DNA from: Adiantum capillus-veneris
Taxonomy: Eukaryota; Streptophyta; Polypodiopsida; Polypodiales; Pteridaceae
NCBI GenBank assembly: GCA_014529385.2
Contig: CM043944.1
Span: forward strand, 73,334,884 to 73,398,883
Reading direction: 5' to 3'
DNA: 64,000 bases
This document shows positions 53,846-64,000 of the stretch, piece by piece. The notes under the pieces are model-generated. The model was given only the letters and a program-made list of their open reading frames with translations, was not told where the DNA came from and did not search any database. Position 1 is the first letter of the stretch; each line of letters opens with the position of its first letter. The position numbers were made by a program, and so were the translations under genes.

Positions 53846-54799
53846 ATGGTCGTCACCCGAAGCGGAATAGATACTTCGCATTCAGGTGATGAGCATGAGA
53901 GAGGCGACGAAAGATTCTCCTCACTAGGAGGATTTTCCAACCCTCCCCCTTCGCCATCTACGCCACGAGTTGTCCTGACTCCTATGGAGATGATAGTCAA
54001 GTCGATGTTGGATATGATGGCACAACAACAAGAAACGAATCGAGTTGCATTGGCACAACTCGCAAGCAAAGCAGAAGAACAAGCAGCAAAGGGCCGTGCA
54101 CAAGAAGCCAAGGACGCGAGCGCGACGAAAGAAACGCAAGATTGGCCGCACAACAAGAAGAAAATCGACTTGCTCAGGAACGTGAGCGCATTGCTCTTGC
54201 CGCAAAACAAGAAGAAAATCGACTTGCCCTCGAATGTTAGCGCGATGAACGAGATGCACGAAAAGCAGAAAAGGACGTCGAGCGTGAAGCTCAAAGGGAG
54301 CTTCGCAATCAAGAATTTATTGCTAAAATCCTAGCCTCGAAGACCGAACCACCCAAAGATCGTGGAAGTTCGTCAAGTGGCGCAAGCCACGACGCGGATT
54401 CCAACCATCCAGTCACAGAAAAGTTGACTTTCAGTAAGTATGACGGTAAGATGGATGCTACAGTTATTCATTCTTGGTTGCATCAATTTAATGCTTATTT
54501 TGCGACAACTAAGAAGACAGGAAATAGCAAAGTTTTGACGGCAGCTATGTACCTTGCCGGTGATGCCATCAATTGGTACCACGCATGGCAAGAGGCAAAG
54601 CTAGCTGCGCACCTTGAGGCAGCCGACGATTTCACGCCCCTCTTTTAGTTGGGCTGATTTCCAAGACAAGCTCAAGGCGCGGTTTATGCCACCTCAGTAC
54701 CTGGCACGATTGAAGGACGATTGGCGCGCTCTCAAGCAAAATGGTATGCCGGTTATGTTTTTCTCTAATCGTGTTTTGCAGCTAGGTACCTAATTACGC
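53846..54799 (+). pseudogene. Gag of gypsy element 1, coiled coil and capsid
   Basis: Starts MVVTRSGIDTSHSGDEHERG. After a frameshift near 54,130 the charged helix reads LAAQQEENRLAQERERIALA and a second similar unit, with a TAG near 54,237; then KLTFSKYDGKMDATVIHSWL and LAGDAINWYHAW, the retrotransposon gag capsid fold (Retrotrans_gag). A TAG at about 54,646 and another shift follow. The helix is an internal tandem repeat. This copy cannot make an intact Gag. Confidence 0.85.
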
Positions 54800-55700
54800 A
54801 TGTCGGATGATGAGCGCAAAGAGGCTTTTCTCTTTGGATTGGACGAGTATATCAAGTACGATGTCAAGGTATTCGATCCAATCGATCTCAACAAGGCAGT
54901 AGCGATTGCTCTCGCACAGGAGATGAAGCACAACAAGGGAAAGCCTAAGGAGAACAAGACTTCCACGAGTACCTCGCAGACTCCTCAGAATGGTAAGAAT
55001 GATAACTCTTCTAACCAATCTACCAACAATATCTCATGAAAGAATTCTTCCAATGAATCTAAGGGTAAGGCTAACACAACTGCTAAACCTAAGCTTACTC
55101 CATATGAAAAGGTAGCACAAGGAATTGTAGGCGGTTACATCACTTCGGAAGAACAAAGCACGTATTCTAAGGAAGGTCGTTGTTTTCATTGTCGCATTAA
55201 GGGTCACATAAAAAGAACATGTCCTAAGCTTGAATCGAATGAATCTAAAGAACCCACATCATCCACTACATCTGTCAATGCAATGAATGATCACACGATT
55301 GTGCCCAAAGTTTCTCAGGACCTTTCCATTGATGATTCTCTCATTAAATGTTATGGTCGTACGTCGGGGCACCGTTTTGTCATATTGTTTGACCCAGGTA
55401 GTATGCATGATGTGATCAATTCCTCTCTTGTTGAGAGAGTCCGCCTCGAAGTTAGTCCAAGATCTCCTCTCGAGGTCTTTGGCTTTCGTCCTGGTATGGA
55501 CGCTCTCATTACGGAGGAGTGCCTTGATGTGTTATTTGCAATCCAATAGACTGCCTTCACTAGAAGATTTGTTGTTTCTCCTCTCTCAGGATGTGATATG
55601 ATTTTAGGCATTAAGTGGTTTCGTGAGACTGATGCTGTCATAAAATTTGCGGCTAACACTATAACTCTCAATGCCGACAGTGATTCTCCTACTGTCTTTC
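54800..55700 (+). pseudogene. Nucleocapsid and retropepsin of gypsy element 1
   Basis: One frame with stops at 55,037 (TGA) and 55,547 (TAG). It contains the capsid end (RKEAFLFGLDEYIKYDV), a zinc knuckle CFHCRIKGHIKRTC (CX2CX4HX4C, near 55,190) and an aspartic protease: GHRFVILFDPGSMHDVINSS (active-site D, with Pro-Gly-Ser in place of the usual Ser/Thr-Gly-Ala), the hydrophobic flap region, and CDMILGIKWFRETDAVIKF, the ILG block. The DPG active site is unusual. Confidence 0.85.
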
Positions 55701-56850
55701 ATGGAGTGGACACTGCTCCTTCTCCATCTCTCATTGCTAATATGCAGGACAAGGTTGAAAGGATTCGAGATATGGAGACTCTCTCAGTCTCTTTTTCTCC
55801 ACAGCATGACACACAGGATTTGCATGATTATGAGAAGCATGATGATTTGAAGGATAATGATTTGCATGATGATTTGGATGAAAAAGACAAGCATGATGAA
55901 TTGCACGAAGATGATGTGATTGATGATGTGTTAGTTGATACTTTTCCTAGCGAAGCTAACCTCGTTGTAGATTCGATCAATCGCCAAGAATGGATCTTGG
56001 CTTTCGAGTCAAGGTCCATAGATCCCCCACACGAAGATTCGATAGATCCATAAGAAGCAATCTTGGCTCTCGAGCCTTGGTCCAAAGAACCATCACAGGA
56101 AGTATTATGTGTTCGCATGATTGATATGCACGCATTGTTCGAATGTTTCATTCGTGACGGTTTCCTGTATTTTAGTTAGCATCGTTATGTGATCCCTCTT
56201 CCTAGGCATGACATATTGTATGTTGAGCACGTTTCTCTCATGAATGAGCACGAATGTATGCGGATTGTTCATGAAAAGCTGAAAAGTAGGTATGTCAGGA
56301 AGTCACATTCCATGTCTCTTCCTTGGCATGACAGTGTGTCCGAACGAGCACATGATAGTATGAGCACTAAGCATGGGCATTTCCATTGTGATTTGCCACA
56401 GTTGATTGATTTCAAACAAAGAGAAAAGATTCGACCTCATTGTTTGCATGTGTTTGATAAACGGGTTGTCACTCCGTCTCTATGTTCATCGACATTGCAT
56501 ACACAGTCTTTAGAGAAGACAAGTTTTTTTTCCTTCACTTTACATGGAATAGGTATGTTCATGGTTTTGTGGTTGGAGATGGTTTCAGGAATTTTCAGCC
56601 ATGGAGATTCTTGAAGACGCAAGAAGCACGACTCTAGACGAAGTTGAAGCAAGAAAGGAGATTCTGAAGACTTTGTGTCGCTTTCGGCGCGGCCCAAAGA
56701 AGCAAGCGTTGCAGACCTTCATGAAGTTCAAGTACCGCACGACCCACACATCAGAGCGGGCCGGCGAAGAGTCCCTTCCAGGATTCCGGATGCCGTTGGC
56801 GATCTCCCTCGACGCCATACAGTCGGTACCAGTACCTCACTTTGAAAAGG
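55701..56850 (+). pseudogene. His/Asp-rich module of unknown function, element 1 copy
   Basis: Continues the protease frame where RT would normally start. METLSVSFSPQHDTQDLHD and KHDELHEDDVIDDVLVDTFP form an acidic, His-rich tract; then EVLCVRMIDMHALFECF, PLPRHDILYVEHVSLMNEHE, SHSMSLPWHDSVSERAHDSM and LHTQSLEKTSFF. In-frame TAA (56,051) and TAG (about 56,177), then a frameshift near 56,590 into MEILEDARSTTLDEVEARKE and a different tail reaching the polypurine tract. It aligns over its whole core with the 26,349-27,611 ORF. No known domain recognised. Confidence 0.7.
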
Positions 56851-56856
56851 AGGGGA
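56845..56856 (+). other. Polypurine tract of gypsy element 1
   Basis: AAAAGGAGGGGA directly before the 3' LTR TGTCACGTG. Confidence 0.9.
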
Positions 56857-58086
56857 TGTCACGTGACACATCCCAACCCTATGTGTCCGTGGACAAGCTA
56901 CACCACAGCAGGGTTCAGTCAGTTCAGTCAAGTCTAGATTAGCTATGATCTGGCACTTTTGTGAGTCTATTCGTAGACCGTGCATGCCCAGTCACTTAGC
57001 ATAGATGCATATCCTCCGGTTGCACACAGCATGATCATCGGAATTCCCATCAGAATCCATTAGCATCAGTTAGGGGAATTTTCCAGTGCATTTAGCTTAT
57101 TTTCCTATTTATTGGGATTTTCACTTATTATTTTTAAGTGACTTTCCAACTAAAGTAGGCATGGCAATTTTGCTAAGTTAATATATAAACAAACCCAAGT
57201 TAGCACTTTCTGGCAAAAGAGGCAGCAGGAGCTCCCCGCTCAACAGGCAACTTCTCAGCAGTACCCCCCCTCATGACCCCCTAGCGCCAACCTTCCCCCA
57301 TCCTTGGCGTTTGTGCATCTTCACCAGTCCCTGGCGCTTCCCTTCCCTTGCAGAGATCGCCATCCCACAGTTTATGCTGTCGTTTTTCTTTCACCTCAGC
57401 GTTTTCTCAGTTTTCCACTACCGCTAGCTTCAGCAGCAGATTCAGCGTTTTGCTTCATTGAATTCAGCAGAGCAGCATCAGGCACATCAGCGTTTTTGCT
57501 TTGCAGAGTCAGATCAGCCCAGCGTTTTTGGCAAGAAAAGGACAGCATCAGCGTTTTTGATATTCAGCCCAAACCAGCAGCAGAGACTCGCAGTTTTCAG
57601 CCCATGACACCGCAATAGATCACCCCTAAGACGGTTGCAGATGTTCCCCCATTTTCAGCCATAAAAACGCAGCCAAAACAGTCATTTTTAGCCACCGAAA
57701 CAGTCCCGAAATTTAACGAATAGAAGAACTCAGATTTCAGCCATCAAGTCGCCGTCGTCATCACCGTCGTCGTCGTCGGCATAGTCCCATTGCATCAGTC
57801 CATTGCATTTGCATTGTACACCTTTGTGCAATCAAAGTAGTCCACTCTCGCCGACGAGAGTGGGGCCTTAGGAGGAGGGTTTTACAACCTCGGGTGTCGT
57901 ATCTCTTCTCTCTCCTTATCTCAATCTCATTCACTTGCACGCACAATATCCACTCACTTTGTTCGTGATCATAGCACTCTCCATAAGACGGAAAGCTCTC
58001 TCTTTCCCTAGGAACTAAAAGGAACCTTGAGCAATAAAGATCACTAATCTTGAGAAAATACAACATTCATTCCGCTGCACCTTACA
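56857..58086 (+). repeat. 3' LTR of gypsy element 1
   Basis: 1,230 bp, near-identical to the 5' LTR over its full length. Confidence 0.93.
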
Positions 58087-58091
58087 CTGCG

Positions 58092-58325
58092 TTTTCAGCA
58101 TCAACGTTTTGCATCAGCATCGGCAAAATGGGCAGCGTTTTTCTCCTCTTCAAGCGTGAGCAAGGAGGAACTGCATTTTTCCCAAAGGTTGCGTTTTCAA
58201 CATCAGCGTTTTGCATCAGCATCAACACTTGTGCTTTTGCAATTCATTAGCATTCAACATTCAACATTCAACATTCAACCTTCTAACAGTTTGTGCAAGT
58301 AATAAGAAGCAAATACTTGTTGTGG
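58092..58325 (+). repeat. Older gypsy-type LTR, right part
   Basis: Continuation of 51,701-52,116. It contains a second copy of GAGCAAGGAGGAACTGCATT...GCGTTTTCA...CATCAGCG, matching sequence just left of element 1, so the LTR has an internal direct repeat. Four tandem ACATTCA units at 58,256-58,276. The 3' boundary is uncertain. Confidence 0.5.
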
Positions 58326-58566
58326 CAACAGAGCAAGGGGGACCTTGAGGGTCGACATCTAGTGTTCTCTCTCTTTGTCACTCTCTCTGCATCACTCTTT
58401 CATTGCATTCAGTTTCTCTCAAGTGAAGTAAAGGAACCTTGTGTTTGTGTGAGTACTAGTTCTGAGTATCAATCCTCAAACAATTCCGTTGCATCTTACA
58501 GTTCGGCATGCCGTTGAGCTCCATTACAGCATGACGTAGAGATTTGATGAATGGCATGCTTGCTAT

Positions 58567-58860
58567 TGTCACAAAGTGACGATGTGGCAACTTATTAACA
58601 TGATAGAATAGAGAGAGACTACACGGATAGATGACGTGGCAATCGCGATCACGCCATATTTCATGGGTTGACGTGGTATAGCCATATAGGGGCAATTTAA
58701 GCAATTGACTTTTTGGGTCTTGTGGGGCGCCATGCTTTTAGCAGTTTAGCTTTAGGGGGTCCTTGGCTTTTGTAACAGTCGCTTCTGGGCCTCAATATTG
58801 TTGTATAAGTGTGCCCTGGGGGTTACTTCTTCTAGACGAGTCCATGGTTGCACATCTGCA
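58567..58860 (+). repeat. LTR fragment of family X
   Basis: Starts TGTCACAAAGTGACGATGTG. In sense orientation it carries GCTTTTAGCAGTTTAGC, GGGGGTCCTTGGCTTTTG and TTGTATAAGTGTGCCC, equivalent to blocks in 18,155-18,773 and 31,829-32,451. 3' end unclear. Confidence 0.45.
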
Positions 58861-58910
58861 GAGTAACAATTATACTATGTCAATTATTTAATATAAAAAA
58901 GGTACTAAAG

Positions 58911-59166
58911 GGGTGCTAGACGTTGCAGCTAGTAATCTGGGTAGAGAACTTTGCTCTAGCGTGTCTCGACTCGAGTTGTTTGAAGGTTAAATATTAACAG
59001 TTCTCAAGTTCTGACGTGTGTGTAAGTGTTGATTCATAGGGGTACTAGATGTTGCAGCTAGTAATCTGGGTAGAGAACTTTGCTCTAGCGTGTCTCGACT
59101 CGAGTTGTTTGAAGGTTAAGTATTAACAGCTTTCAAGTTCCGACGTGTGTCAAAGTGTTGATTCAT
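58911..59166. repeat. Tandem duplication, 2 x 128 bp
   Basis: GGGTGCTAGACGTTGCAGCT...GTTGATTCATA is followed directly by GGGGTACTAGATGTTGCAGC...GTTGATTCATT, with few differences. Confidence 0.9.
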
Positions 59167-59304
59167 TGTGTCGCTAGTGGCTTGCTGGTTACAGTGCTAT
59201 TAGACAGAGTTACCCGGAACGCGGAACAAGAACAACAACGGGCCTCCCTGCGGAACAGGGGAACGAGAATGGGTCCGGAACGGGAATGGCGCGGAAAACA
59301 CCAA

Positions 59305-59321
59305 TTTTTTTTTTTTTTTTT
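59305..59321. repeat. T17 homopolymer
   Basis: 17 Ts on plus. Could be the A-tail of a minus-strand retroposed fragment, but no body was recognised. Confidence 0.7.
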
Positions 59322-59879
59322 AGCGTTATGTGTTTGAATACAAGTAGTACTAGAGTCCTTCGACTCTAATATCCACAAAAAACACGATTCGAAGACCATT
59401 CAACCTTATTATAACTTGATTGGGATGTGCGGCGCCCAGAGTACATAGCACATACACAACATTGAGCAAACACAATGCCCATACACAATTGTCAATAACA
59501 TATGTAATTACAGATTAGAGCTCTCAAATAATTGCAAGAGTAGTAGTCAGAGATAACACTTTTCGCTTAATTATGGCTAACAAGGCCTGCCAAGGCGCTA
59601 CAAAAAAACCAAAGATGACATACCATAATAAGAGTCGAGACTACAAGGGGGGCAAACCAGTGACCACAATACCAAAAGACTGAAGGTGACAAATACCATA
59701 AAGATGCTAGTGGCTACAAATGTCAAAGAGGGCAAGGCTCAAGCAGGACAAGGTATTTGTGACAACTTCCATTGGGGGCCCATCCAACTTATGGGGACCC
59801 TGTCCGATTGGGCCCCAACAGAAGTCCTAAAGTCGCAATTCTTGAGTCTCAAGACCCAAGACTCAAGACTCAAGAGCCA

Positions 59880-61640
59880 CTAGCCTGAGAGGCCTCCCAA
59901 TTCGTAGTAGCCGGCTGTAAATCATGCACATCCTCCCATTCCTCATCATCGAGCTCTAGGCCCGGCTCGATCTCAGCCATGGATGAAGTACCTGGTGTTG
60001 CTGGATGTGCATCTCCACCTGCCTGAGGAGCCTCTTGCTCCATCTCCCACTGTGTAAAAGGATCTGTTTGTTTGTCTGTACTCTTGCAAAGTATTTGCGC
60101 TGACAAAGACAAGATTATTAGCCTTCTCCACTCCAAGCCGATTCCTCTTCTTGGAAGCAATGTGGCTAAAGGTACTCCACAATTGCTCCAAGCATGAGGT
60201 ACTAATTGACTGGCTGAGAATATGGATCGTCAATCTCTGAAGCCCAGGGCCATCATAGCCATAGTCCTCCCCCCATAGCACTGAACCTATCTTCCTGCGA
60301 TCAATCTGAGCATTTGCACTGCCAAATGATCCCCACATCTCTCTATACTGTCTCAACTGATCTTTGACAATGTGTCGCCCATCTCTGTCTAGAACCATCT
60401 TGCTTAAGATCTTTGTAAATTGGTTCATGACTTCTCTATCTGTCTCTTTGCCTGCACCTTGGAACTTTGGATCCACCATGTACGCTACCCCGTGTAAAGG
60501 AGAAACATATGAATTCCACCTTGAGCTGCAAAGCGCATGGATCTCCTCATATCGCTCTACTTTCAGCTCAAGCTGTGCAAGCTGCTCGATCATGCGGTCC
60601 ATTGCCTCATAAATCTTGCCAATGCAAGGATCCATGCCATCGAGAACTCGAAGCACATGAATCATCGGTTTTACCTGTGCGTCTAGACTCTTGAGCTCGT
60701 TCCAGAACTCAAGATTCTCTGCCTTATCCTTGCACAAAATCCCTGCAACTGTCTTTGCATAGGGGGAGGTGGTGAACTCATCACTGATGAAGACCTGTCG
60801 AACCGCATTTTGACATTCAGACAGCCTGCGCACAAGAAGAAAGTTGAATGTGAAGCGGGTGTCTGATTACTTTAGAAGCACTTTGCCGGCCGACCTCTTG
60901 AGGTACTCACTCCGAACCAAGTTGTGATTGTTGATGAAAGTAACAATCTTCACTGCATCAGCAATGACTGGAGCGATCCAGTCTAGCTTGTCGATGTCTT
61001 TTAGAAAGTTGTTCAAGTAGTGTGCCATGCAAAAGCACACTGTCACATGCGGATAGTGGCCCTCTATAATAGCTACTACTGCCTTGTTTGATGCCTCCCC
61101 AACTGTGACAAAGGCCACCACGTGTTGCTTACCGATCGTTTCTATGGCTGCTGTCCACTCTGCAGAGGACATTGGCGGACTTGCCACTCGATGGCATCAT
61201 GAGAATGCATAAAATTCATCTCTCCACTCGAGTATGCGACGAGACCATGGAAGATCTCTTCCTTGTATCTCTCCACCTGTTGGCAATGAGGGAAACACCA
61301 TGTTTGGCCCAAAGTCGCTGAATATAGAGTGTTGCTTGCTCCACAATAGCCTTTTCTCGATCGAGCAAAGTGGTTCGGAGAGCCTCTGCAGACGGCGGCA
61401 CATAGCCGGTGCCATACTCTCCTATCCGTTGCACCATGACTTTCCAATACTCTGACCTATTTCGATCAAACATAGAAGAGGTTAGTATCAAAAAGGCGGA
61501 AACGACGGTAACGGAAGAAATGAGAGAGAAGATTGATAAATCATAAAACATACCTCGCCGCGACAAATAGGATATGGTCGTGATAGAAGAATCGGGCCCA
61601 CGGCCGCATCCACCTCTTCCTTCTTCTTTTGGTTCCAAGA
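59880..61640 (-). pseudogene. hAT transposase remnant (DUF659 type)
   Basis: Minus strand. Start: SEYWKVMVQRIGEYGTGYVP and LWAKHGVSLIANRWRDTRKR (DUF659 start, one catalytic-like D), a frameshift near 61,190, then IGKQHVVAFVTVGEASNKAV, CFCMAHYLNNFLKDIDKLDW and FINNHNLVRSEYLKR, a TAA near 60,865, TRFTFNFLLVRRL, FWNELKSLDAQVKPMIHVLR, and the hAT dimerisation tail CLEQLWSTFSHIASKKRNRL with ANNLVFVSANTL (near 60,190-60,090). The order is complete but frameshift and stops kill it. No BED finger or 8-bp target duplication was found. Confidence 0.88.
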
Positions 61641-61800
61641 GGTGGCAAGGGTCCTTTGGCGACGAATCAGACCCGATGAAGATCCACCGGCACCTAATTC
61701 CGAACTATGTTACAATTGTGCACAAGGAAAAGCAAGCACTTGAATGAAGATGGGTTCAGGGGAAACTTTGAGGAAAAACGGATGCTTTCTGAGAAAGCGG

Positions 61801-61828
61801 GTCTCTCTCTCTCTCTCTCTCTCTCTCT
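61801..61828. repeat. (CT)n microsatellite
   Basis: About 14 CT units. Confidence 0.95.
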
Positions 61829-63109
61829 GGCAGAACAACGAAAAAAAAATTTAAAAATTTCGTGATCTCTACGTGGGCAGCTAGTGTTGTGCTATCTTTG
61901 CTGTGGCCAGGGAGCTATAAAAGAATCACACGTCCTCTCCTAGAGGGAAGACCAGTTTTTGCAAGGAGGAGATGCTGCAGATTTCAACCACAAAGAAGAC
62001 GTTGCCGGTGATGCCCATGGCTGCCCCAAGTGTACCAGAGGTCGCCAGGACCCAGTGCGTGAGTTCCCTTGTTTCCATCGCGACAAGCTGCTGTTTTTCT
62101 CTGTTTTCATCTCATAAACGTCGTAGACGGGGCTGATTTATGGAAAGGAACCCGAAAACACACCTCTTTTGTGTGTTGGGTTGGAGGGAGGATTTTCTAT
62201 GTAGAGATCCGAGTTGCGTTTTGAGCATCGAGACTTTGAAGGTAACGATTTTTATGTTATGATCTCTAAGTATTTGTTTGCAAGTGTACTTCCTCTTAGT
62301 GAGGGAGTAGGAGCAGAGGAAGGCATGAGCCTTTGCAGGAGAAAGCGCTCTGAGGAACTAGAGCTAGATCAGCCCAAGGGTTTCGTACAGCCCAAGGGTT
62401 TCGTACCGAAGTTTGCGACGTAGATCCACGGATCCGAGAGTGGTAGACTCTCGAGTTGGGGATCTGGAAGTTGAGATTCCCAAGGAAGGACTTCGCGTCC
62501 AGGAAAACAAAGTTGTTCTGCGGGAAGAGGACTCTAGAAAACAGAGTCGGAAAAGAGTTGAGGGACGCCATGCCCCGAGTCTGAAAGGGGGAGATCAAGA
62601 GGCGAGAACCTTGGTTCTTGAGGATTTGGAATAAGGAATGGAAGTTCCTTGGAATAGGGTTCTGCCCTAGGAATCGGAAGCTGAGGCTTCCAGGAACCAT
62701 AAAGTCTTATTCTAGAACGAACGTGGTATTACGTTCGGTTCAAGTGCTTGTATAGACTTCTCCTCAGTAAAAAGATACTATTATGAGGGGGACCAGCCCA
62801 TCTTCTGGTCCCAGTATTGTGTCGATCTTCTCATTCTCTATCTCTCTCTCCCCCTATCTATTTCTCTCTATATCCTTTGGCTTCAATATTAAGTGATAAA
62901 TTCTATTTATCCGAGTATATTTTATATTGCTATGCGCTCTCGTTTGTGACATCGGCAACGAAGGCAAAAGCAAAGCGGGCAATTGTCAAGAAGTCACGCC
63001 CTTCCATTTCAGCAGAGGACCTTTAAAGGGAGGGGAGAGCGCTAAGTGAGCAAAGTTATGAAGAGTTTGGGACATTCAATGACTCGCAAGGGACGTAAGT
63101 CGAAGTCCA
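61829..63109. other. Repeat-like region, no gene recognised
   Basis: Frames at 62,214-62,634 (plus) are short and show a duplicated AAGGGTTTCGTAC. The AGGAATC/GGAAG/TTCC-rich texture and the TATA-like and CT-rich stretch at 62,820-62,880 suggest a further LTR or untranslated repeat, unassigned. Confidence 0.35.
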
Positions 63110-63215
63110 AGTAGGTGCAGCGGAAGTGTTTAAAGGATTTTGCTCGGATCTAGTACTCCACACAAACACAAGGGACACTTGAAAGAATAGAACTGAACTA
63201 AACTGAATTGAACTG

Positions 63216-63266
<51 letters not shown>

Positions 63267-64000
63267 ATGACACCGAATGTCGAGTCCCAAATCCTCAAGG
63301 CCTCCCTTGCACTTCTGCCAGAGCAAGTACTTTCTTTATTCTTGTACAATGCTAATACAATGATGCTAAATGCTGATGCTTATGGGTATTGATGTTGCTT
63401 ATGTTGGGTACTACTGGATGCTGATGGGTACTGCGGGGTGCTGAGGTACTAAGGGGTGTTGAGGTACTTATGGGTTCTGTGTTAACGACGATAACGACGA
63501 CGGCGACAAGGTATTGATGGGTTCGTACTAAAGGGTTCTGTGACGAGGAGGAGGAGGAGGAGGAGGTACTAAGGGGTTCTATGTCGACTCTATGTCGACA
63601 ACGATGACAAGGTAGTGATGGGTTCTATGTCGAAAAGGGGCTAGCGATGTCGATGGCTAGATTTTGCAACCATGACGTGGCTAGGGCTGAATTCTGATGG
63701 CGATCAAAGGCTGAAAATGCGGGCCGTCTGCGGCTGAAAGCGCTGAGGAAAGTTTGAGGCAACTATTGGCGATATGGCTGAAAAACGCCAATGAGGCTAA
63801 GAGGACATGTGGTACTTCTCCTCCTCATGTTCCTGCTCTTCTAGCGTTGCATAGGGCTGCCTTTATAGGTGGAAAAGGCTGGGTCGAGCAGGCTGGGAAA
63901 AGACCCAACGATCTCATAAAAATGTTAAAAGTCACTTATTAATTAAGTGTGACTTTATGTGGCGGTTCACACTCGGTGAATGCCTAAGCGCTAAAATATG
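63110..64000 (-). repeat. Gypsy-type LTR related to elements 1 and 2, cut by window end
   Basis: On the minus strand it ends ...CACTTCCGCTGCACCTAC, the same terminus as 30,103 and 53,347. Shared blocks include AAGTCACTTATTAATTAAGT-type sequence, TATAAAGG (near 63,870), a (CT)n tract in sense, and GACGACGACG/GATGTCGA runs. No primer site follows, so it is a 3' or solo LTR. Confidence 0.55.
63219..63262. repeat. (GA)n microsatellite
   Basis: About 22 units, (CT)n in the LTR sense. A (GGA)n run lies at about 63,546-63,566. Confidence 0.95.

Larger units (their letters stand above)
52117..58086 (+). mobile_element. Complete Ty3/gypsy-type element 1 lacking RT and integrase
   Basis: 5,970 bp with LTRs 52,117-53,347 and 56,857-58,086, both TGTCACGTGACACATCC...TAACA/TTACA. 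Target duplication CTGCG at 52,112-52,116 and 58,087-58,091. Primer site TGGTATCAGAGC at 53,349-53,360; polypurine tract AAAAGGAGGGGA just before the right LTR. The 3.5-kb interior codes for gag, a zinc knuckle and an aspartic protease, then a His/Asp-rich and SLPWHD module; RT, RNaseH and integrase are absent. Roughly 18 differences between the LTRs by eye (about 1.5%). It must have used proteins in trans. Nested in an older LTR, downstream of ATP synthase g exon 1. Confidence 0.93.

Overview
The window looks like nuclear DNA of a land plant with a large, repeat-rich genome, most likely a homosporous fern. This is an inference from four things: Ty1/copia and Ty3/gypsy elements primed by the plant initiator tRNA-Met site TGGTATCAGAGC, two plant nuclear genes, a decayed plant-type PPR array, and very abundant (CT)n/(GA)n tracts. 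There is no sign of bacterial gene organisation. Most open frames are shadows or microsatellite translations. All calls come from reading the sequence; no database was searched.

Layout. 1-3.7 kb: minus-strand non-LTR retrotransposon (LINE) with ORF1, endonuclease and reverse transcriptase, cut by the window start. 4.5-7.1 kb: short LTR-flanked element without coding capacity, carrying a small TIR element and long microsatellites. 7.7-13.6 kb: three LINE 3' ends sharing a palindromic terminus, plus a tRNA-like SINE head. 14.9-34.5 kb: an apparently intact host gene on the minus strand, five exons with matching splice phases, encoding a 377-aa HERPUD-like ER membrane protein. Its second intron is about 17.55 kb and holds a stack of LTR elements: a copia element (20,917-26,204), a gypsy derivative (about 26.5-31.3 kb) itself hit by a 1.7-kb solo LTR, and several LTR fragments. 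34.8-35.9 kb: decayed PIF1-type helicase. 36.9-37.15 kb: probable aspartic-protease fragment. 42.4-45.2 kb: decayed CACTA (EnSpm) transposase. 46.3-46.5 kb: copia LTR. 46.5-49.6 kb: decayed PPR array. 49,996-50,177: intact first exon of the mitochondrial ATP synthase subunit g gene (plus strand), with no second exon recognised before the window end. 52,117-58,086: a complete gypsy element with target-site duplications but no RT or integrase, nested in an older LTR. 59.9-61.6 kb: decayed hAT transposase. 63.1-64 kb: another gypsy-type LTR.

The most unusual item is the gypsy family seen twice (52,117-58,086 and about 26.5-31.3 kb). It has LTRs, tRNA-Met primer site and gag; copy 1 also has a protease. 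In place of RT/RNaseH/integrase it carries a His/Asp-rich tract followed by an unrecognised His-rich module with a SLPWHD motif. One copy keeps that module open for 420 codons although capsid and protease have been deleted. The two host genes also stand out: one has, and the other may have, an intron enlarged by nested insertions.
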